Shown here piece after piece: positions 1 through 7,150 of a DNA stretch of 27,966 nt. Position 1 is the stretch's first letter. Each line of letters begins with the position of its first letter. Below the pieces are notes generated by a model, which was given only the letters and a program-made list of their open reading frames with translations, was not told the DNA's origin and searched no databases. The stretch spans positions 1 through 27,966 of the forward strand of contig JAZOLI010000028.1 of assembly GCA_045652965.1 (NCBI GenBank). The letters run 5' to 3'. A program made the position numbers and the translations under genes. This stretch comes from Scatosoma sp045652965 (lineage in GTDB: Bacteria; Bacillota; Clostridia; Christensenellales; Borkfalkiaceae).

Positions 1-2
1 TT

Positions 3-44
3 AAGACCTATAAGAGCATTTTTACGCTTTTATAGGTCTTTTTT
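3..44 (+). terminator. Intrinsic terminator at left edge
   Basis: The arms 3-17 and 26-40 pair (AAGACCTATAA with TTATAGGTCTT at the outer end, one G-U, then AGC with GCT) around an 8-base loop, and a T run follows at 39-44. It would end a + strand transcript entering from outside the window. Confidence 0.8.
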
Positions 45-75
45 AATGCAATTTTTAAGAAAAATACCACGACAG

Positions 76-91
76 ATTTTGTCCCATACAC
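76..91. repeat. GTCCCAYACA motif, left copy
   Basis: ATTTTGTCCCATACAC lies upstream of the AT-rich orphan gene. Two related copies lie downstream of that gene, so the motif brackets it. A 7-bp inverted repeat (84-90 with 102-108, CCATACA/TGTATGG) overlaps this copy. It could be a recombination site or a leftover from insertion; this is an inference. Confidence 0.4.
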
Positions 92-167
92 TTTAAGTCA
101 ATGTATGGTAAAACTCTCCCACGCCTGGATTTGAACTAAAAAATGACGTAACGAGTATTAAAAGAGA

Positions 168-196
168 TTGAAAAAATTAATGAATAGTGATATAAT
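168..196 (+). promoter_or_regulatory. Promoter of the AT-rich orphan gene
   Basis: TTGAAA at 168-173 and TATAAT at 191-196 are separated by 17 bases, a near-consensus sigma-A promoter. Transcription would begin near 203, so the leader would be only about 13 bases and the gene must start at 216 rather than further upstream. Confidence 0.7.
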
Positions 197-215
197 AACA
201 AGAAGGGAGATTAAA

Positions 216-749
216 ATGGAAGAAACTATAATAAAACGTACTGAAATGAATATATATTATTTGTTTTTTGAAAAGGAAACGTATGAGCTAATTATGCAAA
301 CATATTCAAAAAATGTAATTGCTATGTTTAACGAAGAAGCATCTATAGAAAACGTTAATGCAAAATTCCTGCAAGAAAACATGTTAAATAATTATATTAA
401 GAAAAAACTTGTAGAATTGGATAAAAACAAACCCATTGAAAAAAATGGGGAGTATTTATTTACTCACTTTTATGAGCCTATCATTGGATGGGGAAGTCGA
501 GGCACGCCATATTTATGGCAAGCTATTGCAAGAGAATTTTCAAATGATAGAATTAGTGATTTTGATAAAAAAACTTTTGAAGACAAGTATTTGAATGTCT
601 TTTATTTGTTAACTAATGTAGATTTAAGAACATCAGCTGAGGAATTTTATTGTGAAGATTATGCGCATGGCGGAATGTCTAGTGGAGTTATATTTGTAAA
701 CTTTTTCAGAGAAGAACTAAAATTTTTATTACAGTTATTTGACAATTAA
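216..749 (+). CDS. Orphan hypothetical protein, AT-rich, probably acquired
   Basis: A 177-residue soluble protein of unknown function. The start at 216 is chosen because an AGAAGGGAG ribosome binding site (201-209) sits 6 bases upstream and a promoter occupies the sequence before it. There is no signal peptide or membrane segment. The C-terminal third carries a Y-AHGGMSSG motif followed by a hydrophobic VIFVNFF stretch. I have an unverified impression of similar endings in small bacterial hypothetical proteins, some possibly immunity-like, but cannot assign a family. Codons are strongly A/T-ending, unlike the GC-richer genes from 989 onward, and GTCCCAYACA repeats lie on both sides, so recent transfer is likely. 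It has no operon partner. Confidence 0.75.
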   Translation: MEETIIKRTEMNIYYLFFEKETYELIMQTYSKNVIAMFNEEASIENVNAKFLQENMLNNYIKKKLVELDKNKPIEKNGEYLFTHFYEPIIGWGSRGTPYLWQAIAREFSNDRISDFDKKTFEDKYLNVFYLLTNVDLRTSAEEFYCEDYAHGGMSSGVIFVNFFREELKFLLQLFDN

Positions 750-756
750 AAAATAC

Positions 757-808
757 TTTTTGTCCCACACACATACCCTAAAAACGAGATTTAGTCCCAC
801 ACATACAC
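757..808. repeat. GTCCCACACA motif, two right copies
   Basis: TTTTTGTCCCACACACAT (757-774) and ATTTAGTCCCACACATAC (789-806) lie just after the AT-rich orphan gene and match the left copy at 76-91 in the core T-GTCCCA-Y-ACA. No transposase or integrase is visible nearby. Confidence 0.4.
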
Positions 809-810
809 AA

Positions 811-839
811 ACCCGTCGACGAAGGTCGGCGGGTTTTTG
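811..839 (+). terminator. Intrinsic terminator
   Basis: ACCCGTCGAC (811-820) pairs with GTCGGCGGGT (825-834) with one G-U pair and a GAAG loop, followed by TTTTT to 838. It is GC-rich and would stop transcription from the orphan gene. Confidence 0.85.
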
Positions 840-907
840 CTATGCCCATTTGGCGTTTTTTAGGAAATTAAAAAACAATCAATTGCAGGCAAACACGGGC
901 AATACGC

Positions 908-937
908 TTGACAAAGGGAAGAAAAAAATAGTACAAT
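908..937 (+). promoter_or_regulatory. Promoter of the SDR gene
   Basis: TTGACA at 908-913 and TACAAT at 932-937 are separated by 18 bases. The leader of about 45 bases contains a small GGC-GAAA-GCC hairpin before the ribosome binding site. Confidence 0.8.
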
Positions 938-994
938 AAAATCCTAACAAGGCGAAAGCCGATAAAAACAAACAATAAGGAGAAATGATTGATT

Positions 995-1759
995 ATGGGA
1001 CGTTTAGACGGAAAAGTGGCAATTATCACGGGCGGAAATTCGGGTGTAGGCGCAGCAACGGCGGAGTTGTTTGCTAAAGAAGGTGCAAAGGTCGTTATCA
1101 CGGCAAGAAGAGTGCCTCAGCTGGAAGAAATCGCAAGCAAAATTCGCGAAGCAGGCGGAGAAGTGTTGGCGATCCCTTGCGACGTATCGAAAGTGGAAGC
1201 AGTAGAAGAAATGGTGGCGAAAGTTATTGAAACGTATGGTCAAATCGACGTTTTGGTCAATAACGCAGGCGTTTTAGAAGCAGGCTTAAAGCCTATCGAA
1301 AGCTGCACGGACGAGGATTTGGAATGGGTGCTTGGCATCAACACGAAAGGTTGCTTATATTGCACGAGAGCGGTTGTGAAAGAAATGATGAAAAACAACA
1401 AAGGCTCTATCATCAACTTGGATTCGGTTGCAGGTGCGTTCGGTACGGGTGGCGCTTCCTACGCAACGAGTAAAGCGGCGGTGATCGGCTTGACCAAACA
1501 CACTGCGCTTCGTTTCACGGGCACGGGGATTCGTTGCAACTCGGTGAACCCGAGCACCATCATCACCCCGATGACGATGACGACCGATCCCAAAACCCTT
1601 GATCCGAACATGATGGGGCAAATGCGCAAGCATATGAACCTTACGGTGACGCCTTGTATGCCCATCGACGTGGCGAACATTTTGCTCTTCCTTGCAAGCG
1701 ACGAATCGCGCGCAATCACAGGTCAAGTGATCGTTTCCGATTTCGGCGCAACGTTATAA
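995..1759 (+). CDS. Short-chain dehydrogenase/reductase (FabG-like SDR)
   Basis: A cytoplasmic NAD(P)-dependent oxidoreductase of the classical SDR family, 254 residues, the usual length. The Rossmann glycine motif TGGNSGVG is at residues 12-19, NNAG at 89-92, structural Asn 116, and the catalytic set Ser144, Tyr156 and Lys160 (YATSK) is intact. The C-terminus has the typical ITGQ motif. The substrate cannot be read from the sequence. ATG at 995 gives the usual SDR N-terminus (MGRLDGKVAI), but AAGGAG at 977-982 is 12 bases away; a TTG at 989 in the same frame is at better spacing and would add two residues. It is a single-gene unit with its own promoter and terminator, so genome context gives no pathway. 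Confidence 0.93.
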   Translation: MGRLDGKVAIITGGNSGVGAATAELFAKEGAKVVITARRVPQLEEIASKIREAGGEVLAIPCDVSKVEAVEEMVAKVIETYGQIDVLVNNAGVLEAGLKPIESCTDEDLEWVLGINTKGCLYCTRAVVKEMMKNNKGSIINLDSVAGAFGTGGASYATSKAAVIGLTKHTALRFTGTGIRCNSVNPSTIITPMTMTTDPKTLDPNMMGQMRKHMNLTVTPCMPIDVANILLFLASDESRAITGQVIVSDFGATL

Positions 1760-1781
1760 GATAAAGACAAAAACAAAAAAT

Positions 1782-1821
1782 AAGCACCCCAAAAGTTTAG
1801 CTAAACTTTTGGGGTGCTTTT
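1782..1821. terminator. Palindromic, probably bidirectional terminator
   Basis: A perfect 19-bp inverted repeat, 1782-1800 with 1801-1819, is flanked by an A-rich stretch (1771-1780) on the left and a short T run on the right. It ends the SDR gene and can serve the minus-strand remnant that reads toward it. Confidence 0.85.
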
Positions 1822-1841
1822 CATTAATAGTTCTTTAAATT

Positions 1842-2033
1842 TTAATTTTCTTTTTCGGTGATCGTAGAAGCCGTCACGCTAAAAGGCGTTTTTACCGCAT
1901 TTTTCACGCTTTCTTTGAGCACCTTAACAAAGTCCGCATCATCGCAAATGGAAGACAAATCCACCGAATCCCAATCCACGTCAACCAAGGAAGCGAGATA
2001 GGAAGCGGAAGCGATCAAACGACCTTGGTTGGA
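1842..2033 (-). pseudogene. C-terminal remnant of an unknown minus-strand gene
   Basis: Reading the minus strand, an open frame ends in a TAA at 1844-1842 and encodes about 63 residues with natural-looking composition (contains LIASASYLASLVDVDWDSVD and ends TITEKEN). The frame stays open past 2033, but there the + strand starts to encode a glycosidase fragment, so the 5' part of this gene appears to be lost. It has no start codon with a ribosome binding site in the retained part. The family is not recognised. It converges with the SDR gene onto the shared palindromic terminator, which supports it having been a real gene. Confidence 0.5.
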
Positions 2034-2605
2034 GAGGCGAATATTGGGGAAAAATGATGCGCGGTGGATGTCTGACGTATAGATATTCCGCGAATGAAGA
2101 ATTGTATGAAACGCTCACTTTTGCGGTGGAAGAATTATTGAAAACTATAGATGGGTTAGGGCGTATTTCGTCATATACGGTGCAAACTGAGTTCTCGGGC
2201 TGGGATTTGTGGTGCAGGAAGTACGTTTTAAGCGGATTGCAGCATTTTTATTCGATTTGTAAAGACGAAGGATTGAAAGCACAAATAATGACCGCTATGA
2301 AAAAAACGGCGGATTATATTTGCGCGCATATCGGCGATGGAAAGAAGGATATTCGCGATACAAGTAATTTTTGGGGTGGATTAAATTCTTGTACCATATT
2401 AGAGCCGTTTGTGGAGCTGTATAAGTTAACGGGTAAAAGGCAATATTTGGACTTTGCAGAATATATTATTCGTAGTGGCGGGTGCAGTCGTGGGGATATG
2501 TTTGCTTGCGTGGAAAAGGAAGGGTCTTCTCCTTTACAATATCCAACGACGAAGGCATATGAAACCATGTCCTTATACATTCACTTTCCTTTGCGGCGAC
2601 TTTAA
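2033..2605 (+). pseudogene. Internal fragment of a GH127-like (DUF1680) glycosidase
   Basis: About 180 residues match, from memory of the family, the middle of beta-L-arabinofuranosidase-type GH127/DUF1680 proteins: EYWGKMMRG, YRYSANEELYETL, EFSGWDLWCRKYVL, WGGLNSCTILEPF, LDFAEYII and YPTTKAYETMS. Full proteins are about 600 residues or more, so both ends are missing. The N-terminal boundary is near 2033, where the opposite strand encodes another remnant. The recognisable part stops near 2574, and the last ten residues to the stop at 2605 are an out-of-frame read into the next fragment. No ribosome binding site precedes the first ATG at 2054. It is not expected to be functional. Confidence 0.65.
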
Positions 2606-2915
2606 CGCGAAACCTAATCAATTGGGCTACGTTCCCATCGCGGAAAAATTGCAAGATTGTAGATTGGCTGCGGAAGAAAGCCCTAACCGCGGACATAACA
2701 CGTATAATGGATATGGCTCATCTTCGGATAATCCAAATTCAACCAGCCAAATCGACCATTGCTTTGTTAGCAACCACGACAACGTAAAAGTGTTAAACTA
2801 TCAAGTATGTGTTGATAGATGGGGCGAAAACAACTATTTGTCCGACCATTATGCAATAGAAACGACGGTGAGAATTTATAACAATTCCGAAAAGGCTTGG
2901 TCGGGATTCTATTAA
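2572..2915 (+). pseudogene. C-terminal fragment of an endonuclease/exonuclease/phosphatase-family protein
   Basis: About 114 residues carry the C-terminal catalytic motifs of the DNase I-like fold: GDFNAKPN near the start, IDHCFVS in the middle and YLSDHY near the end. It closely parallels the C-terminal half of the paralogous gene at 4737-5590 (both contain GYVPIAEKLQDCRLAA). The N-terminal half, including the signal peptide and the first metal-binding residues, is absent, replaced by the GH127 fragment in a different frame. The end, AWSGFY, resembles the end of the SGNH protein that follows. An intrinsic terminator lies 40 bases downstream. Confidence 0.7.
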
Positions 2916-2955
2916 GAAGATCGGGTAGAATTGCCCATTGTGAAAACAAAAAAAG

Positions 2956-2990
2956 AGCCGCTTTGAAAGTAAATTTCAAGGCGGCTTTGC
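2956..2990 (+). terminator. Intrinsic terminator
   Basis: AGCCGCTTTGAAA (2956-2968) pairs with TTTCAAGGCGGCT (2974-2986) with one G-U pair and a 5-base loop, followed by a TTTGCTT tail. It ends the remnant cluster. Confidence 0.8.
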
Positions 2991-3022
2991 TTATATAAAA
3001 ATCCCTAAAAGATAAATATCAC

Positions 3023-3051
3023 TTGACTTTTTTTGAAAAAAGTTATATGAT
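3023..3051 (+). promoter_or_regulatory. Promoter of the SGNH lipoprotein gene
   Basis: TTGACT at 3023-3028 and TATGAT at 3046-3051 are separated by exactly 17 bases. The element and spacer are almost identical to the alkaline phosphatase promoter at 5587-5615. Confidence 0.8.
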
Positions 3052-3116
3052 ATAAAAGTAATACAAGAAGAAACGATTGATTGTGAGCATAAATTGTTTA
3101 CAAAGTGGAGAAAAAA

Positions 3117-4703
3117 ATGAAGAAATTTAAACTTTTAACACTCATTTTATCGCTTATGATGTTCGTAGGCGCATTTTCGGCATGTAATTTTTCAACGTCT
3201 TCGCAAGAATCAAGCTCTTCCACGCATACCTGCGAAAGCGTGTGTGAAGAATGCGGCAAGTGCACGAATGAAGAGTGCACCGACGATGCTTGCGAACAAA
3301 AGTGCGCATGTGAAGCGGCAGAGCCTGAGCCTGAGCCCGAACCTGAGCCTGAGCCCGAACCTGAGCCCGAACACGAATGTGAAAGCGTTTGTCAAGAATG
3401 TGGCAAGTGCTTGGATGCGGCTTGCAAAGAAACAGCTTGCGCAGAAAAGTGCGAATGCGAAGCGGTAGAACCTGAGCCCGAGCCTGAGCCTGAGCCCGAA
3501 CACGAATGTGAAAGCGTTTGTCAAGAATGTGGCAAGTGCTTGGATGCGGCTTGCAAAGAAACGGCTTGCGCAGAAAAGTGCGAATGCGAAGCGGTAGAAC
3601 CTGAGCCCGAGCCTGAGCCTGAACACGAATGTGAAAGCGTTTGCCCCACGTGCGGCGGATGCACGAACGGTGGGTGCACGGAAGAAATTTGCGAAGACAA
3701 GTGCCCTGGGCATACGGTAAGCGGCGAGCATACTTGCGAAACCAAGTGTAGGGAGTGTGGGGAGTGTAGAGATTTAAACTGCACGGAAGCTGCCTGTGTA
3801 GTAAAATGCCCCTATTCAGGATACGTTGATACGATATGTAAAGTTTGCGGAGTTGCGGATTCAGAATGTAACGGGGAAGCCTGCTCTGGTCAATGTTCTG
3901 GGCATCAAAAATACGATAAGTATCTTGATTATAGAAAGGACGTGTTTAAAGGCAAAAAGGCTTTGTTTGTCGGGGATTCTATTTGCTATGCACTCGGCGA
4001 TAAAGACACCGAGCTTGATGGTAAGGGTTGGCCTGGTAGAATCGAATACTCAACGGAAATGGATTGCGATAATCAAGGCGTTTCAGGCGCTTCTATATCC
4101 AATTCAAGACCGACCAAGAGAATTGTGGATCAATATAAGAAAGTTATGAACAACCATTATGATTTTATCATAATGCAAGGTGGAGTTAACGATGCTATGG
4201 CGACTTCGGGCACGAACGCGCTTCCGCGCGCGGAGATTGGGGAGATGAGCACGAGCTTTAACGTGCAAGATTTCGACGTTTCCACGTATGCAGGTGGGCT
4301 TGAAGAACTCTTCTATTATGTTACGAATCATCATTCGAATGCCAAACTTGGTTACATTTTCACCTTTAAAACGCCCAACTATAATGCCGTTGCGGAGATG
4401 ACGGAATATTACGCCGTTGCAAAACAGATTTGTGAAAAGTGGAACGTGCCGTTCTTGAATATGTATGAAGATGAAAAGTTGAACGAAGCACTCAAAGTGG
4501 ACACGAAAGAATATTTGCCCGATTATTTGCATCCCAATGCGGCAGGCTACGACGTTTTGTATAAATATATTATGTATTGGATGGAAACGCTTCCCATTCA
4601 TAGCCAAATTGGCGACAGCTATGAGCTCGAAACGATGCCTGCCGACGTGTTGCCGACCAAGCCTGACATTGGTTGTAGCGGCGCCTGGACGGGTTTCTAT
4701 TGA
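3117..4703 (+). CDS. Cys-repeat SGNH/GDSL hydrolase lipoprotein
   Basis: A 528-residue exported lipoprotein, probably an esterase or acetyl hydrolase acting on extracellular glycans or lipids; the substrate is unknown. A signal peptide (1-22) ends in FSAC with lipidated Cys23. Residues 37-262 hold six Cys-rich modules, several of the form CESVC-xx-CGKC-x4-C-x4-C-x3-C, some separated by (EP)n linkers. The C-terminal SGNH domain (about 278-500) has GDS at 286-288, Gly324, GGVND at 355-359 and D-x2-H at 469-472, so all four catalytic blocks are present. The protein ends AWTGFY. The start at 3117 is favoured by GTGGAG (3105-3110) at a 6-base spacing; an in-frame GTG at 3105 is part of that site. 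The decayed nuclease-family gene follows 33 bases later. Confidence 0.88.
   Translation: MKKFKLLTLILSLMMFVGAFSACNFSTSSQESSSSTHTCESVCEECGKCTNEECTDDACEQKCACEAAEPEPEPEPEPEPEPEPEHECESVCQECGKCLDAACKETACAEKCECEAVEPEPEPEPEPEHECESVCQECGKCLDAACKETACAEKCECEAVEPEPEPEPEHECESVCPTCGGCTNGGCTEEICEDKCPGHTVSGEHTCETKCRECGECRDLNCTEAACVVKCPYSGYVDTICKVCGVADSECNGEACSGQCSGHQKYDKYLDYRKDVFKGKKALFVGDSICYALGDKDTELDGKGWPGRIEYSTEMDCDNQGVSGASISNSRPTKRIVDQYKKVMNNHYDFIIMQGGVNDAMATSGTNALPRAEIGEMSTSFNVQDFDVSTYAGGLEELFYYVTNHHSNAKLGYIFTFKTPNYNAVAEMTEYYAVAKQICEKWNVPFLNMYEDEKLNEALKVDTKEYLPDYLHPNAAGYDVLYKYIMYWMETLPIHSQIGDSYELETMPADVLPTKPDIGCSGAWTGFY
3372..3623 (+). repeat. In-frame 129-base coding repeat in the SGNH lipoprotein
   Basis: Two almost identical direct repeats begin at 3372 and 3501, a period of 129 bases. 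Each encodes one eight-cysteine module plus its glutamate-proline linker; linker length differs by two residues between copies. More diverged modules flank them (from about 3225 and from 3624). The near identity points to recent expansion by slippage or unequal crossing-over. Confidence 0.85.
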
Positions 4704-4736
4704 TAAAAAAGCTGTTTGACATAGTAGAGAAAGGGC

Positions 4737-5590
4737 ATAAAGAAATTTAAATTTTTAACGCTTATTTTATCACTTATGCTGTTGTTGTGTTCGTTGCCTG
4801 CTTGTAATTCTAACACGTTGGAGCTTTCCGTGATGTCCTTTAACATCAAAATTCCAGGCGATCAAGGTGTTAGGCAGTGGGGTAGCCGCAAGGCGGCGGT
4901 GATGGACACCATCAACAATTCGGGCGCGGATATTATCGGTTTGCAGGAAGTGAGCTCCACGCCCTATTCTGATTTTTTGGTGTTGCTTGCAAGTCATTAT
5001 CAGCTCGTCTATTTTCAAGATCCTGAAAACCTTGCCATTATCTACGATAAAAACACGTTCAATCTCCTTTCAAAGGAACATTATTGGCTGTCCGAAACGC
5101 CCGACGTTCGTTCTTATGGTTGGGGCGAGGCATCGCGGCGCATGGCGGCAGTGCTCATGCTTGAACATAAGGAGACGGGCGAAAAGATAAAGGTTGTCAA
5201 CACGCACGGGCCGCTAAACGACACAGCGAATGAAAAGGCGTTTGAGCTGATTGCAAATCCTTCTTTGTCGGGCGAAAACGAGCCGTTTACCATTATGACG
5301 GGCGATTTTAACGCCACGCCAAACAAGCTGGGCTATGTTCCTATTGCGGAAAAACTGCAAGATTGCAGGCTCGCGGCAAAAGAAAGCGTAAACCGCGATA
5401 ACGTCACCTACAACGGGTGGGGCGAAAGGGCTCGCTTATCGATTATTGCTTCGTTTCCAAAAGCAAAAACGTAGAAGTTTTGACCTACCAGGTACGTGAT
5501 GAAAGGTGGGGAGATGGGAACTATATATCCGATCACTTCGCCGTGCAGGTGAAAGTGAGAGTGAAGATAGCAAAGGATAAAAACGCTTGA
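4737..5590 (+). pseudogene. Decayed endonuclease/exonuclease/phosphatase-family lipoprotein gene
   Basis: A continuous reading with one correction gives a lipoprotein of about 284 residues with the DNase I-like fold: signal peptide KKFKFLTLILSLMLLLCSLPAC, then MSFNI, GLQEVS, NTHGPLND, GDFNATPN, IDYCFVS and ISDHFAV, in the usual order. Two lesions are visible. The start position, aligned with the ATG of the SGNH gene, is ATA (4737-4739), and its ribosome binding site is GTAGAG instead of GTGGAG. A one-base loss in the A run at 5424-5426 shifts the frame, stopping translation at 5474; restoring one A gives GEKGSLIDYCFVS and an open frame to TGA at 5588-5590. An ATG at 4776 would remove most of the signal peptide. 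Sequencing error could explain either lesion singly. Confidence 0.72.
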
Positions 5591-5615
5591 CTTTTTTTGA
5601 AAAAATTTATATCAT
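5587..5615 (+). promoter_or_regulatory. Promoter of the alkaline phosphatase gene
   Basis: TTGACT at 5587-5592 and TATCAT at 5610-5615 are separated by 17 bases. The -35 box overlaps the TGA stop of the decayed upstream gene. The sequence from -35 to -10 nearly repeats the promoter at 3023-3051. No recognisable phosphate-response operator was seen. Confidence 0.7.
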
Positions 5616-5686
5616 GATAAATGAAAGACCGTTCGTTTGTGTTTGAATTTATATCGCGAACGCTCAAAAAATTGGAGAAAATGAAA

Positions 5687-7114
5687 ATGAAGAAGGGCAT
5701 AGGAAAAATATTGACGGCTTTGGCGTTGGTGTTGAGTTTTGGATTGTCGAGTGCGGCGTGTGTGTTTAATTCCACTAGCAGCAGCGGCAACAACGACAGC
5801 GTCGATAGCGGCGATAGCAGGAGTAGTTCATCGACAGAGTCGTCCGCGCCGCAATTTAAAGAAGAGGCACTCTCAAACATTAAAAACGTGATTTTATTGA
5901 TTGGCGATGGCATGGGTCCCAACCACGTGAAAGCGAGTGAAATTTACAAAGGCGAGCCTCTTGCCATGCAATCGATGCCTTTTTCCGCTTATTCTTTAAC
6001 GAGCTCTGCAAACAATGAAGTGACCGATTCGGCGGCAGGCGCAACGGCGCTTGCAACGGGCGTTCGCACCAACAACGGCTACGTGGGCGTAGACGCGCAA
6101 GGAAACGAACTGACGACGATCATGGATATCGCTATGCAGGAGGGCAAACGCACGGGCGTGGTGACGACGGACACTATGTCTGGGGCAACGCCGATGGCGT
6201 TTGTGGCGCATTGTGAAGATAGAAAGGATTCAGTCGCTTTGCTCAATTCGGCGGTGGAGAGTGGTGTCAATTTGCTTATTTCCACATCCAACGAAGCGGA
6301 AGGCGATTTCCAATATAACGGCTATTCCAACTTGCCGGACGTTGCGGATATTTCGGAAGAAGAGAGCGATTACGTTTTGGGAACTTACGGCATTTTAGCA
6401 TCCGCGCCTTCGGGGTCGGCGGAGATGGACAACGTGGCGCTCGATAGAGCAGTGAGCGAATCGATTGAATATTTATCCAAAGACGACGACGGCTTCGTGT
6501 TGATGGTGGAAGGTGCGAAGATTGATAAGCACGCGGAGAGAAACAACCTTGAATATATGATCGCAGAGCTTCTTGCTTTCGACAACGCAGTGCAAGCCGC
6601 GCTCGATTTTGCAAAGGATAGAGACGACACAGTGGTGATCGTCACGGCGGATCACGAAACGGGCGGTTTGAGCTTGGAAGAAGGTTTCACCAAAGAAAAC
6701 ATGGCGGAAAAGCACTCGTGGTCGACGCACGGACACACGGCAGCGAACGTATATTGCAACGTGTATGCCAAGGATTTTGATTTTTTAAGATTCTCTTCCG
6801 AAGAAAAAACGACGGAGCTGAAAAACGCGGATATTTTCACGATGATGAAAACGTTTGTGCAAGGTTATCAACAGGCGAGCTTGACCGTGAAACAAAATTC
6901 GGCGTTGGGCGGCGAAGTGACGGTAGATAAAACGAGTTTTTGCTATGCTGAAAAGATAAAAATCATGGTGAAAGTGAACGCGGGTTATCGCCTTACGTCC
7001 TTTAAAATCAATGAAAAGGAATGCATCAACGATTTGAAAGCGACCGCTTCTTTAGAATACGTGGTGGATAAGAGCAGAATGGAGATAAAAATGCTATTCG
7101 TTAAGGATATGTGA
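5687..7114 (+). CDS. Alkaline phosphatase (PhoA family) lipoprotein
   Basis: A 475-residue exported phosphomonoesterase. The signal peptide ends SSAAC with lipidated Cys25, followed by a Ser/Asp-rich tether (about 26-55). Family motifs are intact: GDGMG with metal ligand Asp74, DSAAGAT with nucleophile Ser115, VEGAKID (Glu275, Asp280, His282), ADHETGG (Asp322, His323) and THGHT around His347-His349. After about residue 415 a short beta-rich tail (KINEKE, EYVVDKS) follows, which looks like an added non-catalytic domain. The start at 5687 sits 9 bases after GGAG (5674-5677); ATG 5681 is only 3 bases away, and ATG 5621 lies at the predicted transcription start. It probably scavenges phosphate from organic phosphates at the cell surface, alongside the neighbouring secreted hydrolases. 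Confidence 0.93.
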   Translation: MKKGIGKILTALALVLSFGLSSAACVFNSTSSSGNNDSVDSGDSRSSSSTESSAPQFKEEALSNIKNVILLIGDGMGPNHVKASEIYKGEPLAMQSMPFSAYSLTSSANNEVTDSAAGATALATGVRTNNGYVGVDAQGNELTTIMDIAMQEGKRTGVVTTDTMSGATPMAFVAHCEDRKDSVALLNSAVESGVNLLISTSNEAEGDFQYNGYSNLPDVADISEEESDYVLGTYGILASAPSGSAEMDNVALDRAVSESIEYLSKDDDGFVLMVEGAKIDKHAERNNLEYMIAELLAFDNAVQAALDFAKDRDDTVVIVTADHETGGLSLEEGFTKENMAEKHSWSTHGHTAANVYCNVYAKDFDFLRFSSEEKTTELKNADIFTMMKTFVQGYQQASLTVKQNSALGGEVTVDKTSFCYAEKIKIMVKVNAGYRLTSFKINEKECINDLKATASLEYVVDKSRMEIKMLFVKDM

Positions 7115-7150
7115 TTAAACAGGCGCAATCTTTAAAAACCTGCTTAAATT

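Noticed and set aside
168..215. Upstream start at 168 for the orphan protein
   Set aside because: This stretch is occupied by a near-consensus promoter (168-196), and a good ribosome binding site points to 216.
739..939. Short + strand open frame after the orphan gene
   Set aside because: It runs through the intrinsic terminator at 811-839 and the SDR promoter, with no ribosome binding site.
4716..4736. Separate promoter for the decayed nuclease-family gene
   Set aside because: TTGACA occurs at 4716-4721 but the position 17 bases on overlaps the start codon region and has no -10 match; the sequence is better explained as a mutated copy of the SGNH leader.
5681..5686. ATG at 5681 as the alkaline phosphatase start
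   Set aside because: Only 3 bases from GGAG, whereas ATG 5687 has a 9-base spacing; the difference is two residues and does not affect the interpretation.
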